In this document: positions 7,141 through 15,436 of the stretch, piece by piece
Layout: the number at the start of each line of letters is the position of its first letter
Position numbering within the stretch: the first letter of the stretch is position 1
Assembly: GCA_015501055.1 (NCBI GenBank)
Contig: JADNYV010000797.1
Coordinates: forward strand, 1-15,436
Direction: 5' to 3'
Origin: Mucidula mucida
Lineage: Eukaryota > Basidiomycota > Agaricomycetes > Agaricales > Physalacriaceae
DNA: 15,436 nucleotides
The notes under the pieces: generated by a model
What the model saw: the letters and a program-made list of their open reading frames with translations, nothing else
Told to the model about the DNA's origin: nothing
The model's database searches: none
Translations under genes and position numbers: made by a program

Positions 7141-9633
7141 TTCCTTGTCCTTCGGTATGTAAATACGATCTTTCCATATAATAAGTCCATTTTCCTTCTC
7201 TTCCCATCCTTTTTCTTTGTTTTCTAATGCTTTTTGTACGTATCTGTCCTTGTTTCCTTTTCTTTGTTTGATTTTGTTAAGTAATTCGTCCTCCGGTGTA
7301 GCTACTGTATGTAAAGAAAATTGAATTTGTGATATAAAAAACTCCGGTTTTAGTAAAACAACGTTTTCGTTATCTTTTTCCCCTTCTCAAGGCCTGTCAT
7401 CCTTGACAAGGCATCAGCTTTCCCCATTGTCTTGCCCGGCTTGTGAATCATCTGTATGTCATACTCTGCCAACTCCGTAACCCATCGCGCCTGCCTCCGG
7501 TTCAACTTCTGGGTTTCCTGAAGTACTGAAGGTTTTGATGATCGGTAAAAACCTCCACTGTCTCCTTAGCGCCTAGGAGATATTGCCCAGTCGTCGATCG
7601 AGTCCATAATAGCCATCATCTCTTTGTCGTAGATCTCATAATTGCGCTCTACTTCGTTCAGCGCGCGAGATCGGAAAGCTACTGGTCTCCATTTTCCGTC
7701 AACAAACTGGGAAAGAACCGCCCCGTTTGCATAGTTCGAGGAGTCCGCCTCGACTCGAAACTTGCCGTCGTCGCGTGGTACGATCAGAACGGGTTCTTCC
7801 GTCATCCTCCGTTTCAACTCCTCAAACGCCTCATGCTGCTCCATGCCCCAAACCCACTCGCCCTTCCCGGTTAGCGATGTCAATGGCTTTGCTACTCCCG
7901 CAAATCCCCGGATGAAACGTCGGTAGAAGTTGCAGAAGCCCAGGAATGACTGTACTTCCTTCTTCTTCGTCGGCTCCTTCCATTCCTTCACTACGGCCAC
8001 TTTTGCCGGATCCATCTTCACTTCTCCTCCTCCAACAATAACTCCCAAGTAATCTACAGTATGTGCCTCAAAACTACATTTCTCGGGTTTTAAATACAAC
8101 TTATTTACTCGAATATCTCTATACTGTCGTACAATATGCCTATGTTCTTCAAGTGTTCGTAAAATAAGTATGTCGTCTAGGTAAACTATAACATGTCCTC
8201 ATCGATCAACTCCTTCAGAATGTGATTCATGAACGATTGGAACGTTGCCGGCGAGTTTGTAAGTCCGAAGAACATGACTGAGGGCTCGAACAGGCCTCGG
8301 TTTGTTCTAAACGCCGCTTTCCACTCATCACCTTCTTTGATCCGGATGTTATTGTAACCCCATCGGACATCCATCTTTGTGAAAACCTTTGCTCCCTTCA
8401 ACTTGTCGATAAGCTCCTGAATCAACGGCAAGGGGTATCGGTTCTTGATTGTCATGTCGTTCAACTTCCGATAATCCTGTACTGGCCGAAGGCTTCCATC
8501 CTTCTTTTGACAAAGAAGAAGGGTGATGCCATAGGTGAAATTGATGGCCGTATACGTCCCGTCCGTATGTTTTCTTCCAGGAACTCATCTAACGCCTTCT
8601 GCTCGGATGGGCTAAGGGGATAAACCTTGCAGTCAACCGGTTTGGAACCAGGCGTAAGTTCTATCGCGTGATCCCAGGGTCTTCGCTCCGGTAACTTGTC
8701 AAAGTCCGCCTTGCTGAATACATCGGAAAATTCCTCGATGTAAGGTGCAGCAGCGGATGAAGGCTGTTGTGATCTCAGCTTTTCACCGCTTTTGCGATAG
8801 TTGTCCCAGTCCATCCAGAACAAACGCTCTCCCTCTTCCAACTTCTCTTCTATGTCTTCTCCTTCATCTTCCGGCGAGTTATACTCGGGTAGTAGCCGCA
8901 GCGGTCTGGCATCGATCAAAAGTCAATGTGGATTCCGTCCAGTTGATCGTGGGTTGTGATATCGTAGCCAATCTAGCCCCAAAAAGATACTTGTTTTGCC
9001 AGATTGGTGACGGCCAACTCAATCTTTTCGGCGTGATCCCGATCTTCATCCGGACCTCCACAAAACCTTCGATTGCTCCTCCCTCGTTTAGGGTTCCATC
9101 CGCATTGTAGACAGGGAGCTTGACCGGTAACTCCTTGATCGGGAGTCCGTTCTTCTCGACGAATTCTTTATTGACACAAGAACCCGTTGCTCCACTGTCA
9201 AGAAGGGCACTCGTTTCCCATTCAGAGCCTGTGTGTACGCTCTCTATGGTTACTCGGAGTTTCATGTCTGCCCCTTTGTTCCCCGGATGTACTTCCTCGA
9301 CTTTTTCAACTCCGTCACAACTTCCACCGCAGCTTCCTTTGTCAACGCTCTGATCGCCATCACCTTCTCTCCGTCGCTTCTCTCTCTCTCCGCTCCGGCA
9401 TCCATGCTCTCAAAATTCCCACTGCTCTCGACACGTCATCCTCTCTTAGCCGTTGTGCGATCCACTCGGGCGTATTTGGCTCAAATCTTTCTTTCGCAGG
9501 TTTTGGTGGTAAAGTCGTCGATGATATTTTAGATGTTTCAGTACCCGTACTGTAAATAATTCTGCATCTGACAACCCTTCCTTGATGACTGCTCCGGCAG
9601 GACTGCGTCTACTGCGGGAGCTTCGCAAAACCC
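7141..9633 (-). pseudogene. pol: Decayed 5' pol of copy B (protease, RT, RNase H)
   Basis: Homologous to copy A pol but broken into several frames. 8879-9265 carries protease with DSGATG. 8461-8919 carries the protease-RT linker and RT start. 8186-8464 carries the RT palm with MDVRWGY and ends just before the YLDD box, which lies out of frame at 8172-8183. 7566-8099 carries the end of RT and most of RNase H. Relative to copy A there are at least a dozen 1- or 2-nt losses, for example near 7381, 7525, 7590, 8125, 8200, 8512, 8908, 8947, 9022, 9040, 9362 and 9567. From about 7380 to 7141 the linker frame is open and nearly identical to copy A. No functional RT can be made from this copy. Confidence 0.92.
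9591..9633 (-). promoter_or_regulatory. -1 frameshift signal of copy B
   Basis: The slippery heptamer GGGTTTT is at 9633-9627 on the - strand, followed by a 5-nt spacer and a 31-nt hairpin at 9621-9591 holding the gag stop (9611-9609). It is identical in design to 2555-2597, although many other sites in this copy have lost bases. Confidence 0.6.
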
Positions 9634-10534
9634 AACTCTTCGGCCAGCTTCCTCTTCTCCTCGTCATTCATTTCGGTCCATAGGCCCCGAATTGTCTGGG
9701 TCGACCCTTCTTGGGACAGAACCTGCTGACATGGCCGTGTTCGCCACAGCTGAAGCAGAGTCCCTTCGACGTGCATTGTCGATGTCCATCGGCCTGCCGG
9801 CTCCTCCATAGGTAACACCGGTGGCATCTCGTCGTGTGATCGGCGTTGGAGGTGGGTTCGTAGGATTGCTCTCGATGTAGCCACCTGCGGAGCTTGAGGC
9901 CGGGACTGCATGCCGGACCTCTTGCTCGCCGCCCGCCTTCTCCACAGCTGATCGATCTGAAGGATCTGTGCCTTCCAATCCTTGTACTTCTCTGGCAACC
10001 CGTCTCGGCTACCATAGATCTGATCAATGATCTTCTCGTTGACATTGGTCTCGAGAAGTCGCACAACAAATGCGTCATCCTTCGAATATCCTGCCTGAGT
10101 GAGCAGGACCTCGAACTTCTGGAAGAAATCTTGAGCGGTATCTTGCCCCTGGCGCAACCGCTCGATCTGATCTTGCGCGTCTCGCGCGAGGTTGGAGTCC
10201 ACAAATCGCTCCTTCAAATCTTCCTTGAACTCCGTCCAAGAGACTGTCCATTCCTCTTCTTCCTCGTCGAAGTTCTGGTCCGAGTAGTTCTGGACCCATG
10301 CATCTACGTGATCTCCTCGGATGTAGGAGAGAACAACATCGATCCTTTCGGAGTCAGATGTGAGGTTGTTCTTCTTGTCACGGATGTATGTGAACATCGA
10401 TCGCCACCAGCTCTTGTACTTGGACTTGTCCCCGTCATAGTCGTAAGGCTTGTTCACAAGGGATCGGCCTTTGATTTCGACATCGGCATGATGAGCGGGC
10501 GTGTGAGGGCGGTTTCGGGTGCTTCGTTGGACAT
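9609..10534 (-). pseudogene. gag: gag of copy B, broken by four 1-nt deletions
   Basis: The start codon corresponding to copy A gag is at 10534-10532. A 1-nt loss around 10515 puts the next codons out of frame, and the open frame resumes without a natural start (first ATG-like codon at 10457). The capsid-like region is well kept and has no LTR insertion, so it shows the empty site for the solo LTR in copy A. Three further losses, near 9873, 9765 and 9704, add up to three bases. The frame returns for the last residues, but the stretch with the CCHC zinc knuckle is out of frame. The stop is at 9611-9609. A protein from this frame would lack the RNA-binding knuckle. Confidence 0.9.
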
Positions 10535-11131
10535 GATGGATCGGGGTGATGGGATCGGAGAGTGAAAGGGTGAAAGTGGTGATATGGGTGATGCGGATTT
10601 GGATGAAACAGGTGAGGGAATAGAGGTTTGAATGAATAGGGAGGGATCGCCTAGATCTGAAATAGAATCCAGGACTTGGTAGGGTGGGGAATGGTGGTGT
10701 GTATCGTAATGTAAGTAAAGTAGGTAGGTATCGTAACTGTCTACACTATTTTACCGACTACTGACTACGTATCTACGGAGCCCAAGAGCTCGTCACAAGT
10801 TTGCAATTGCCCAGCCGACGTCCCTCTGGTGTGAGGTAAGCCAAAGTTTTCCTGGGAACGGGGGTTGACCCGTAAACAGCGCCCACTGAAGTGCAACTGC
10901 CAAAAGTTCGTTCTCGTGAGAGCGGCTACTTCCAGCACCCGAGGCAGTTATCTCTAACTGTTAGCCGGCGCTACTGGGACCAATACACACGTATGCGGAC
11001 GTGCGCTGGGATTAGGAATCCGTCGATCTGTAAACAGGAAAGGGGATGGGGAATGTGCGATGATCAATCAGCAAAGTACTGATCGACGATCAGGGATGTG
11101 TGGTAGGTGGTAGAAAGTAGTTCCGATCTTC
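10535..11131 (-). other. Retrotransposon leader, copy B
   Basis: Counterpart of 519-1115 and of equal length (597 nt), with scattered substitutions. It contains the primer site and the same pyrimidine-rich end before gag. A 63-codon ORF on the opposite strand (10891-11082) also exists in copy A, but its differences change amino acids freely, so it is not called a gene. Confidence 0.75.
11118..11129 (-). other. Primer-binding site of copy B, self-priming type
   Basis: AGATCGGAACTA on the - strand, 2 nt from the LTR end, with a perfect 12-nt complement in the adjoining LTR at 11238-11249. This is an independent second copy of the arrangement at 402-413 and 521-532. Confidence 0.65.
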
Positions 11132-11645
11132 TGTTAGCGACTGACTAAGCCACGAGACTCAACCAGGTACCACAGCAAGAAACTAAGGAAGAAAGCGTTC
11201 GCGTTCGTAAGACTAGGCTAGGCCAGGTGTATAAACGAGATCGGAACTAAAGTACAATGATACTACACTACTGCTTATATACTAGTAAGTCTGTGTTTGA
11301 GACTCCTTGTCCATACGTGTTTCCACTAGGGATGCTCCACGCCCTTGACCCAGTGTTGTATGCTACTAGTCCGTGAAACCATTAAATACGAGTGGTACTG
11401 CATGTAAGTAATAATACTAAACGACCATGTGTGCTACGAGTGCGGGTGTGTATACAATAGGGAGTCCATGAGGTATCGCATGTATGATGTCATCCATGTT
11501 TGGTGTGTGTCCACATGAGTACGGCTTCGGTAATGAAAAGGAGTATGATCGGTGACGAAACAGATGATGAAACAGTCCGTTGGTTGATAAGACAAGCCCC
11601 CATAAGATATGATAAGATGTGAAATGTGAAAATATGGTCATAACA
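11132..11645 (-). repeat. 5' LTR of copy B
   Basis: 514 bp against 529 in the complete copies. Nearly all the shortening lies in the outer half, 11395-11645: about 12 losses of one to three bases, mostly G on the + strand, plus loss of one ATGA unit at the very start of the LTR (TGTTATGACC instead of TGTTATGAATGACC). The inner half, with TATA (11274-11281) and self-primer segment (11238-11249), is intact. Confidence 0.94.
11274..11281 (-). promoter_or_regulatory. TATA box of the copy B 5' LTR
   Basis: TATATAAG on the - strand, 32 nt upstream of the inferred RNA start at 11249. It would drive the genomic RNA of copy B leftward. Confidence 0.65.
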
Positions 11646-12519
11646 TAACCACAGCGCTCGGCGTTCCTTCCTCCTTCTGCACCAGATGTCGCAGTGAAAT
11701 CAAGGCGAATGGCGACAACTATCGACAAGAGTGAGTTCTGGATCTTGCATCTCCTAGTACTATTACGAGAAATTCACAGACCACATTATCAATCAACACC
11801 TTGGAATACGGTTTTCTTGCCCAAGCGATGGATGCAAGAAATTCTATTCTCGGGAGCGCGATCTGTGGCGGCATGTAGAGGTCGGGCATTCGATGGTGGA
11901 CGACAAAGCAAGCTGCTGTAGCTTTTGGCCTGGTATCGCTGACTTATCAGCCACGACAAAGGACGTATTATATCGTATTCACGACGTACTTTCGTATGTG
12001 ACCTCCACAGCTAGTTTCGGGGACTAGCACATAAGTAGATCTTATCGGCATCGTAAACAAGTTTACAGAGCTCTATCAAAGTCGTCACGCATCGAGTTTG
12101 ATACCGTATAAGTAGGAAGTCCATCTTCCAAGGCAGTGAACGTCAGTCGCGTTTTTAGAGGTGGGTGCGCTTCTGAATGCAGAGAGTAAAAAGGGCGTAA
12201 GAGGAAACAGCTGACCATAAGACGGGGATAAATCGACTATCCAAGGAAAAATTCCGCGTCTCGCGAGTTAGAGATGGAAATCGTGGTTCTCTACTTGAGA
12301 AACATGGATGCCCTAGGGAACACGAGAGTAGCGAAGGTGATTACTCGATGTATGGTCGCATAACATCAGGATGCCTCTCCTTGACATGATTACTCAGATC
12401 TCCCATGCCAGCACTCGAAGAGTCATGAATATGGGACAAAGAAGACGCACGAGAGGTGCGCGTTCAAAACGTGATCTAACTTCCGTCAATCTCCATACTT
12501 TAAGGAAGGAGAAACTCAC
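11646..12519. other. Flanking DNA, no gene seen
   Basis: Single-copy-looking DNA begins right after the LTR. The first five bases, TAACC, are the expected target-duplication half, but their partner is not at 5159-5163. ORFs are short (the longest is about 75 codons at 11694-11921) and show no recognisable domain. No tRNA or other RNA gene was recognised. Confidence 0.6.
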
Positions 12520-12735
12520 TGCAAATTCACGGTCAGACTGAGCCACATCCATACATCCACCACCGCGACAGGCAATCATCCCACTCGGAGATGCAGACTT
12601 GTAGTCCTCGATAACATCCATATGCTTCGCTGGGCAGTTCTTGTCACCCGCGATATGGCCGAGCCAGAGAGCAATAATGTGCGAACACTGACGCACATCC
12701 GTCGATGGGGCACGAAAAACGCGTTTTTCAAATGT
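12520..12735 (-). other. Candidate exon of an unrecognised gene
   Basis: On the - strand an open segment with several Cys and His (CSHIIALW..., later CRGGGC) ends at a consensus splice donor GTGAGT (12519-12514). It is preceded by acceptor-like sequence (TTCACAG and TCTAG near 12737-12750). A GTAAGG donor near 12804 would give an intron of about 67 nt, normal for a basidiomycete, but joining there does not keep the best-looking frame. No known domain. It could be a decayed gene or chance. Confidence 0.25.
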
Positions 12736-13223
12736 ACACCTAGAATATGAACTGTGAAATGAGTACCATCCGATACTAAAGACAAAATGTAAAGCGAAGT
12801 CCTTACTTTCACGCCCCCTTTTCGTAGTGAGCGTTTTGGAACATTTGGAGCACGGGAACACTGGCTTTTCTGGTGGGATCGACAGGCATAGGAGGAGTTA
12901 ATGCGTTGTAGATAGTCGACGATGCTTTATAGTCGAAATTGGCCCACAGTCGCCCATGGTGGTGGTGTTGGGACTGCTCGAATTGCAGCGGCACTCTTAA
13001 ATGATTGAAAACCAGATGCTGTCTTTGTGCTAGCATGCTCTATGCGCTGAAGCATTGCTGTCGGCTCCGAGAGAACAAGTTCTTCTAGAGAGCCCCAGAT
13101 GGCAATCTTCGCTTGGTTGTGAACATATCGACGCACTTATCACCAGCCTTGATTATCAGTTGAAAGGACAGAGTTGTCAGGACGGATAATGCAATCGATG
13201 TAAAGTGATAGTGTACTGCTTAC

Positions 13224-13358
13224 TGTGAGTTCATGCGTGGCCACCATACGGCCTTCTTCCTCCACAAAACCAGCTCGGAAGAAACGAGTTGAGAACACAT
13301 ATCGATCCATTAGTAAGGCAGCCGATACAGAACGCTCTATGCTAACTCTTATCAACAT
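13224..13358 (-). other. Candidate exon fragment, unrecognised
   Basis: A 45-codon open stretch starting at ATG 13358 and ending at the splice-like donor GTAAGC (13223-13218). A possible acceptor about 75 nt downstream (ATCAAG) would continue the frame for roughly 20 codons to a TAG. No domain is recognised, and opposite-strand ORFs overlap it. Confidence 0.15.
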
Positions 13359-15436
13359 GCTCGCATCATGTCAACGCACACTTTTCGCTTTTCCGGAGGC
13401 TGCCGTACAGTGCTCCCGCCTCAATGCGGCTGTTCCGGCGAAATGACATTTCATTTTGCTCACGAACTACACGTGTTTCGGAACGAGTAACGGGAAAGCG
13501 TAGCACTCTGACAACCTCGGTGCGGCGATGCTATCACCCTGATGAGGTCGCAGTCGGTGTCTTGGGATAGCTTCAACCGGTGATTTGTAAATTATAGGAC
13601 GAAGACTTACAGTGAAGGTATGTTTGTGGGCGTCACCACAATTCTACACCGGAAGAGTAGGAGATCTAGGAGAGGAACATAATCCGCCCAATAAAAGGAA
13701 AGTCGGTTGGCAGTAATGAGACCTGGGAGGAGAGGTAGGCATTATGTGCGCCCCGCAGTGGAGGTTTGGCGATTGCTTATTGCGCGACCTCTACAGCTAG
13801 ATATTGGGCTCCAGGAATGAATGACTCGAGGCGTCTCTGGGAAAGGCGCTGGACAGCGAGAATGAGCCAAGCGACACAAGATGGATACGTACGAGGACAC
13901 AGCTAGTATGACAGTCACTCATCAAGCTTTTCTCGCGACGGCGCGCGCCGCGTCCATGTCCAGGTATGGCTCCTCTCCGCAATTTCCAAGTTCGGATCGC
14001 GTACTTTACGCAATGCGCGTCGCTGGCTGTCTTGCTGACATGTGTTGCGGCAGTGATGGCTGATTAACAGGGCTAGGTCAAATTGGACATAGACTCGACC
14101 AAGCCATGTCGAAGTCCAGAATTAGTGCGGGAGTAAAGACGTGCCAAAGAGACATCAACAACTCGAACAAAGCACGTCGATGAAGGCAGGAAACAGAAAT
14201 AATACAAACTCCGACGGCAACGAAGTGCGGTTCCGCTCTCACTGCGACACATCCAAACTCTCAAGTCCGTGTTTTGAAGTCACTGAGGACGTGGGTGTTG
14301 TTAGCTTCTTCTGGCTTTCTTTCTTTCCTTCAATCTCCTTTTATTTCCTCACATCAAATGGCCAGGTCGGGGTTGTACGGTAACAATAAATTTTTCCTGC
14401 CTGTCTAATGCTGTCTCCTTGGTCTCATCACAGCGTAGTATCGTCGCTTGTGAATACGGAACGTTTTGGCCTGCGTGTAACTGCCAGTTCACAATATCTA
14501 TTCGACGAACTACAAAGCGAGCCTGGCGACGACATGATCCCCTTTAATTTTCGCACATCCGATGCGACCTACCAACCTTCATCGCTGTAGAAAGTTCTCA
14601 CTGATCAAAACACAATCATCGTTTAAGAACATAGCTATAATCACCTCCATTCAACGTGCCGCGCGATCACCGTGCTCACCCGTTCGGATAGTGTTCAGCG
14701 CTCTATTCTTACAGCCTCGCCGATGTCTGTATCTGGCGCTACAGGTTATCTGAAGCAGGAGACGGGAAGGTAGATTACAGTGAGCAATTCTGCTTGTACC
14801 CCCAGCGTTCATTTGGCTACGCCAATAGGCAGAGCAATCTTTCTCCCGGCCGAGATGAATGATTCCATGAGATGTTAACGCAAGCATCTCCACCAGATAC
14901 GCAAGGAACGGCTTAGCCTTTGTGCCACTACAAGTGTGAACGCTGTCCAGGCATACGGGCCAATGTTGTACAGCGTTGTATCAATATATGGAGTAAGAAA
15001 ACAGCATTTGTCCCAGACACGGCCGGATCTGACGTGAACAAGATCAGGCCTGAGCCCACGCTTGCTATACTCAGTCGACAGCAATGAAGTGAAGTATTTA
15101 ATGGGTCTGAAGACACTCCTACAAAAAACGCGCTCTGGTCATGAATTTGGTGATTTCTGGCCCCCTCCCGCCTTCGAAGGCCTCCAAATACCAATGAGGT
15201 CTACAAACAACTTGTACGGTCGTTTTAAGTCTGTCCAATGGTACGTGACTTACTCTGACTTTACAGTACTATCCCTCGATATCGAACTTTTCAAAATCTT
15301 AATTACAAGTCTTCCAGCGAAGGTTTTATATGTTTGGCGGCTATTCCACAGGAACTCATTCACTTGCTAGGCGGCTTGGTTCCACATGTTGAATTGTGGA
15401 CACCAATCATTGAAACGATTACTTCGAGTCTGCAGA
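13359..15436. other. Flanking DNA, no gene seen
   Basis: Only ORFs under about 100 codons occur, on both strands and without recognisable motifs. A pyrimidine-rich stretch at about 14301-14350 on the + strand could be promoter or intron sequence of an undetected gene. No LTR fragment, tRNA or tandem repeat was recognised. An intron-rich fungal gene with short exons could be missed by eye. Confidence 0.5.

Larger units (their letters stand above)
1..11645. repeat. Tail-to-tail inverted repeat formed by copies A and B
   Basis: The left arm, 1-5163, matches the reverse complement of the right arm, 7044-11645. Without the 534-bp solo LTR insertion the left arm is 4,629 bp and the right arm 4,602 bp. 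The single-copy centre, 5164-7043, holds the copy B 3' LTR and the 3' part of pol. Both outer ends are 5' LTRs with their outer termini facing outward. Confidence 0.9.
5164..11645 (-). mobile_element. Copy B: full-length but decayed chromovirus, inverted
   Basis: Read on the - strand: 5' LTR (11645-11132), primer site, leader, gag, frameshift signal, pol ending in a chromodomain, polypurine tract, 3' LTR (5692-5164). It is 6,482 bp, and every expected part is present in order. Gag and the 5' two-thirds of pol carry many 1-nt deletions, and integrase has lost a catalytic Asp, so this copy is not autonomous. The two flanks do not match: TTGGT at 5159-5163 and TAACC at 11646-11650. Its ends therefore do not derive from one simple insertion. 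Confidence 0.93.

Noticed and set aside
1..11645. CRISPR array, bacterial operon or tRNA cluster
   Set aside because: No regularly spaced short repeats, ribosome binding sites or tRNA box signals. All repeats are explained by LTRs and the inverted copies.
13140..13358. Remnant of a Ty1/copia RNase H end (VDMFTTKRRLP-like string after a proposed intron)
   Set aside because: The resemblance is short, needs an assumed intron, and no upstream copia motif is found.

Overview
The first 11.6 kb is a nest of LTR retrotransposons of one Ty3/gypsy family, followed by about 3.8 kb of flanking DNA with no confident gene. The integrase ends in a chromodomain, so the family is a chromovirus. Pol type, 529-bp LTRs and short AT-type promoters suggest a filamentous fungus, most likely a basidiomycete. 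That assignment is inference, because no host gene here is recognisable.

Layout. Copy A (+ strand, 1-5163) has a 5' LTR missing about 11 bp at the window edge, a 597-nt leader, gag, and pol through protease, RT, RNase H and the start of integrase, where it stops abruptly. Its gag is split by a solo LTR of the same family (1604-2132) with a clean 5-bp target duplication, GAGAC. Copy B (- strand, 5164-11645) has both LTRs and a full set of domains. Its gag and 5' pol are broken by many 1-nt deletions, and its integrase lacks the second catalytic Asp. A and B lie tail to tail, forming a roughly 4.6-kb imperfect inverted repeat around a 1.9-kb centre. The B LTR that abuts truncated A has no matching target duplication on B's other side, so this is a rearrangement or a chimeric insertion, not a simple nested insertion.

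How the element appears to work. A TATA box places the RNA 5' end about 32 nt downstream, at a 12-nt segment that is perfectly complementary to the 12 nt lying 2 nt past the LTR. No tRNA-type site starting TGG is present there. This is the layout of Tf1/sushi self-priming, in which the RNA primes its own reverse transcription. Gag ends in a CCHC zinc knuckle. Pol lies in the -1 frame and is reached through a GGGTTTT slippery heptamer, a 5-nt spacer and a hairpin that contains the gag stop; all of this is kept in both copies. Pol supplies protease, RT, RNase H and a chromodomain integrase. Its stop codon lies at the edge of the polypurine tract, 11 nt from the 3' LTR.

The flank from 11646 to 15436 contains only short ORFs and a few splice-like signals on the - strand, given as low-confidence candidates.
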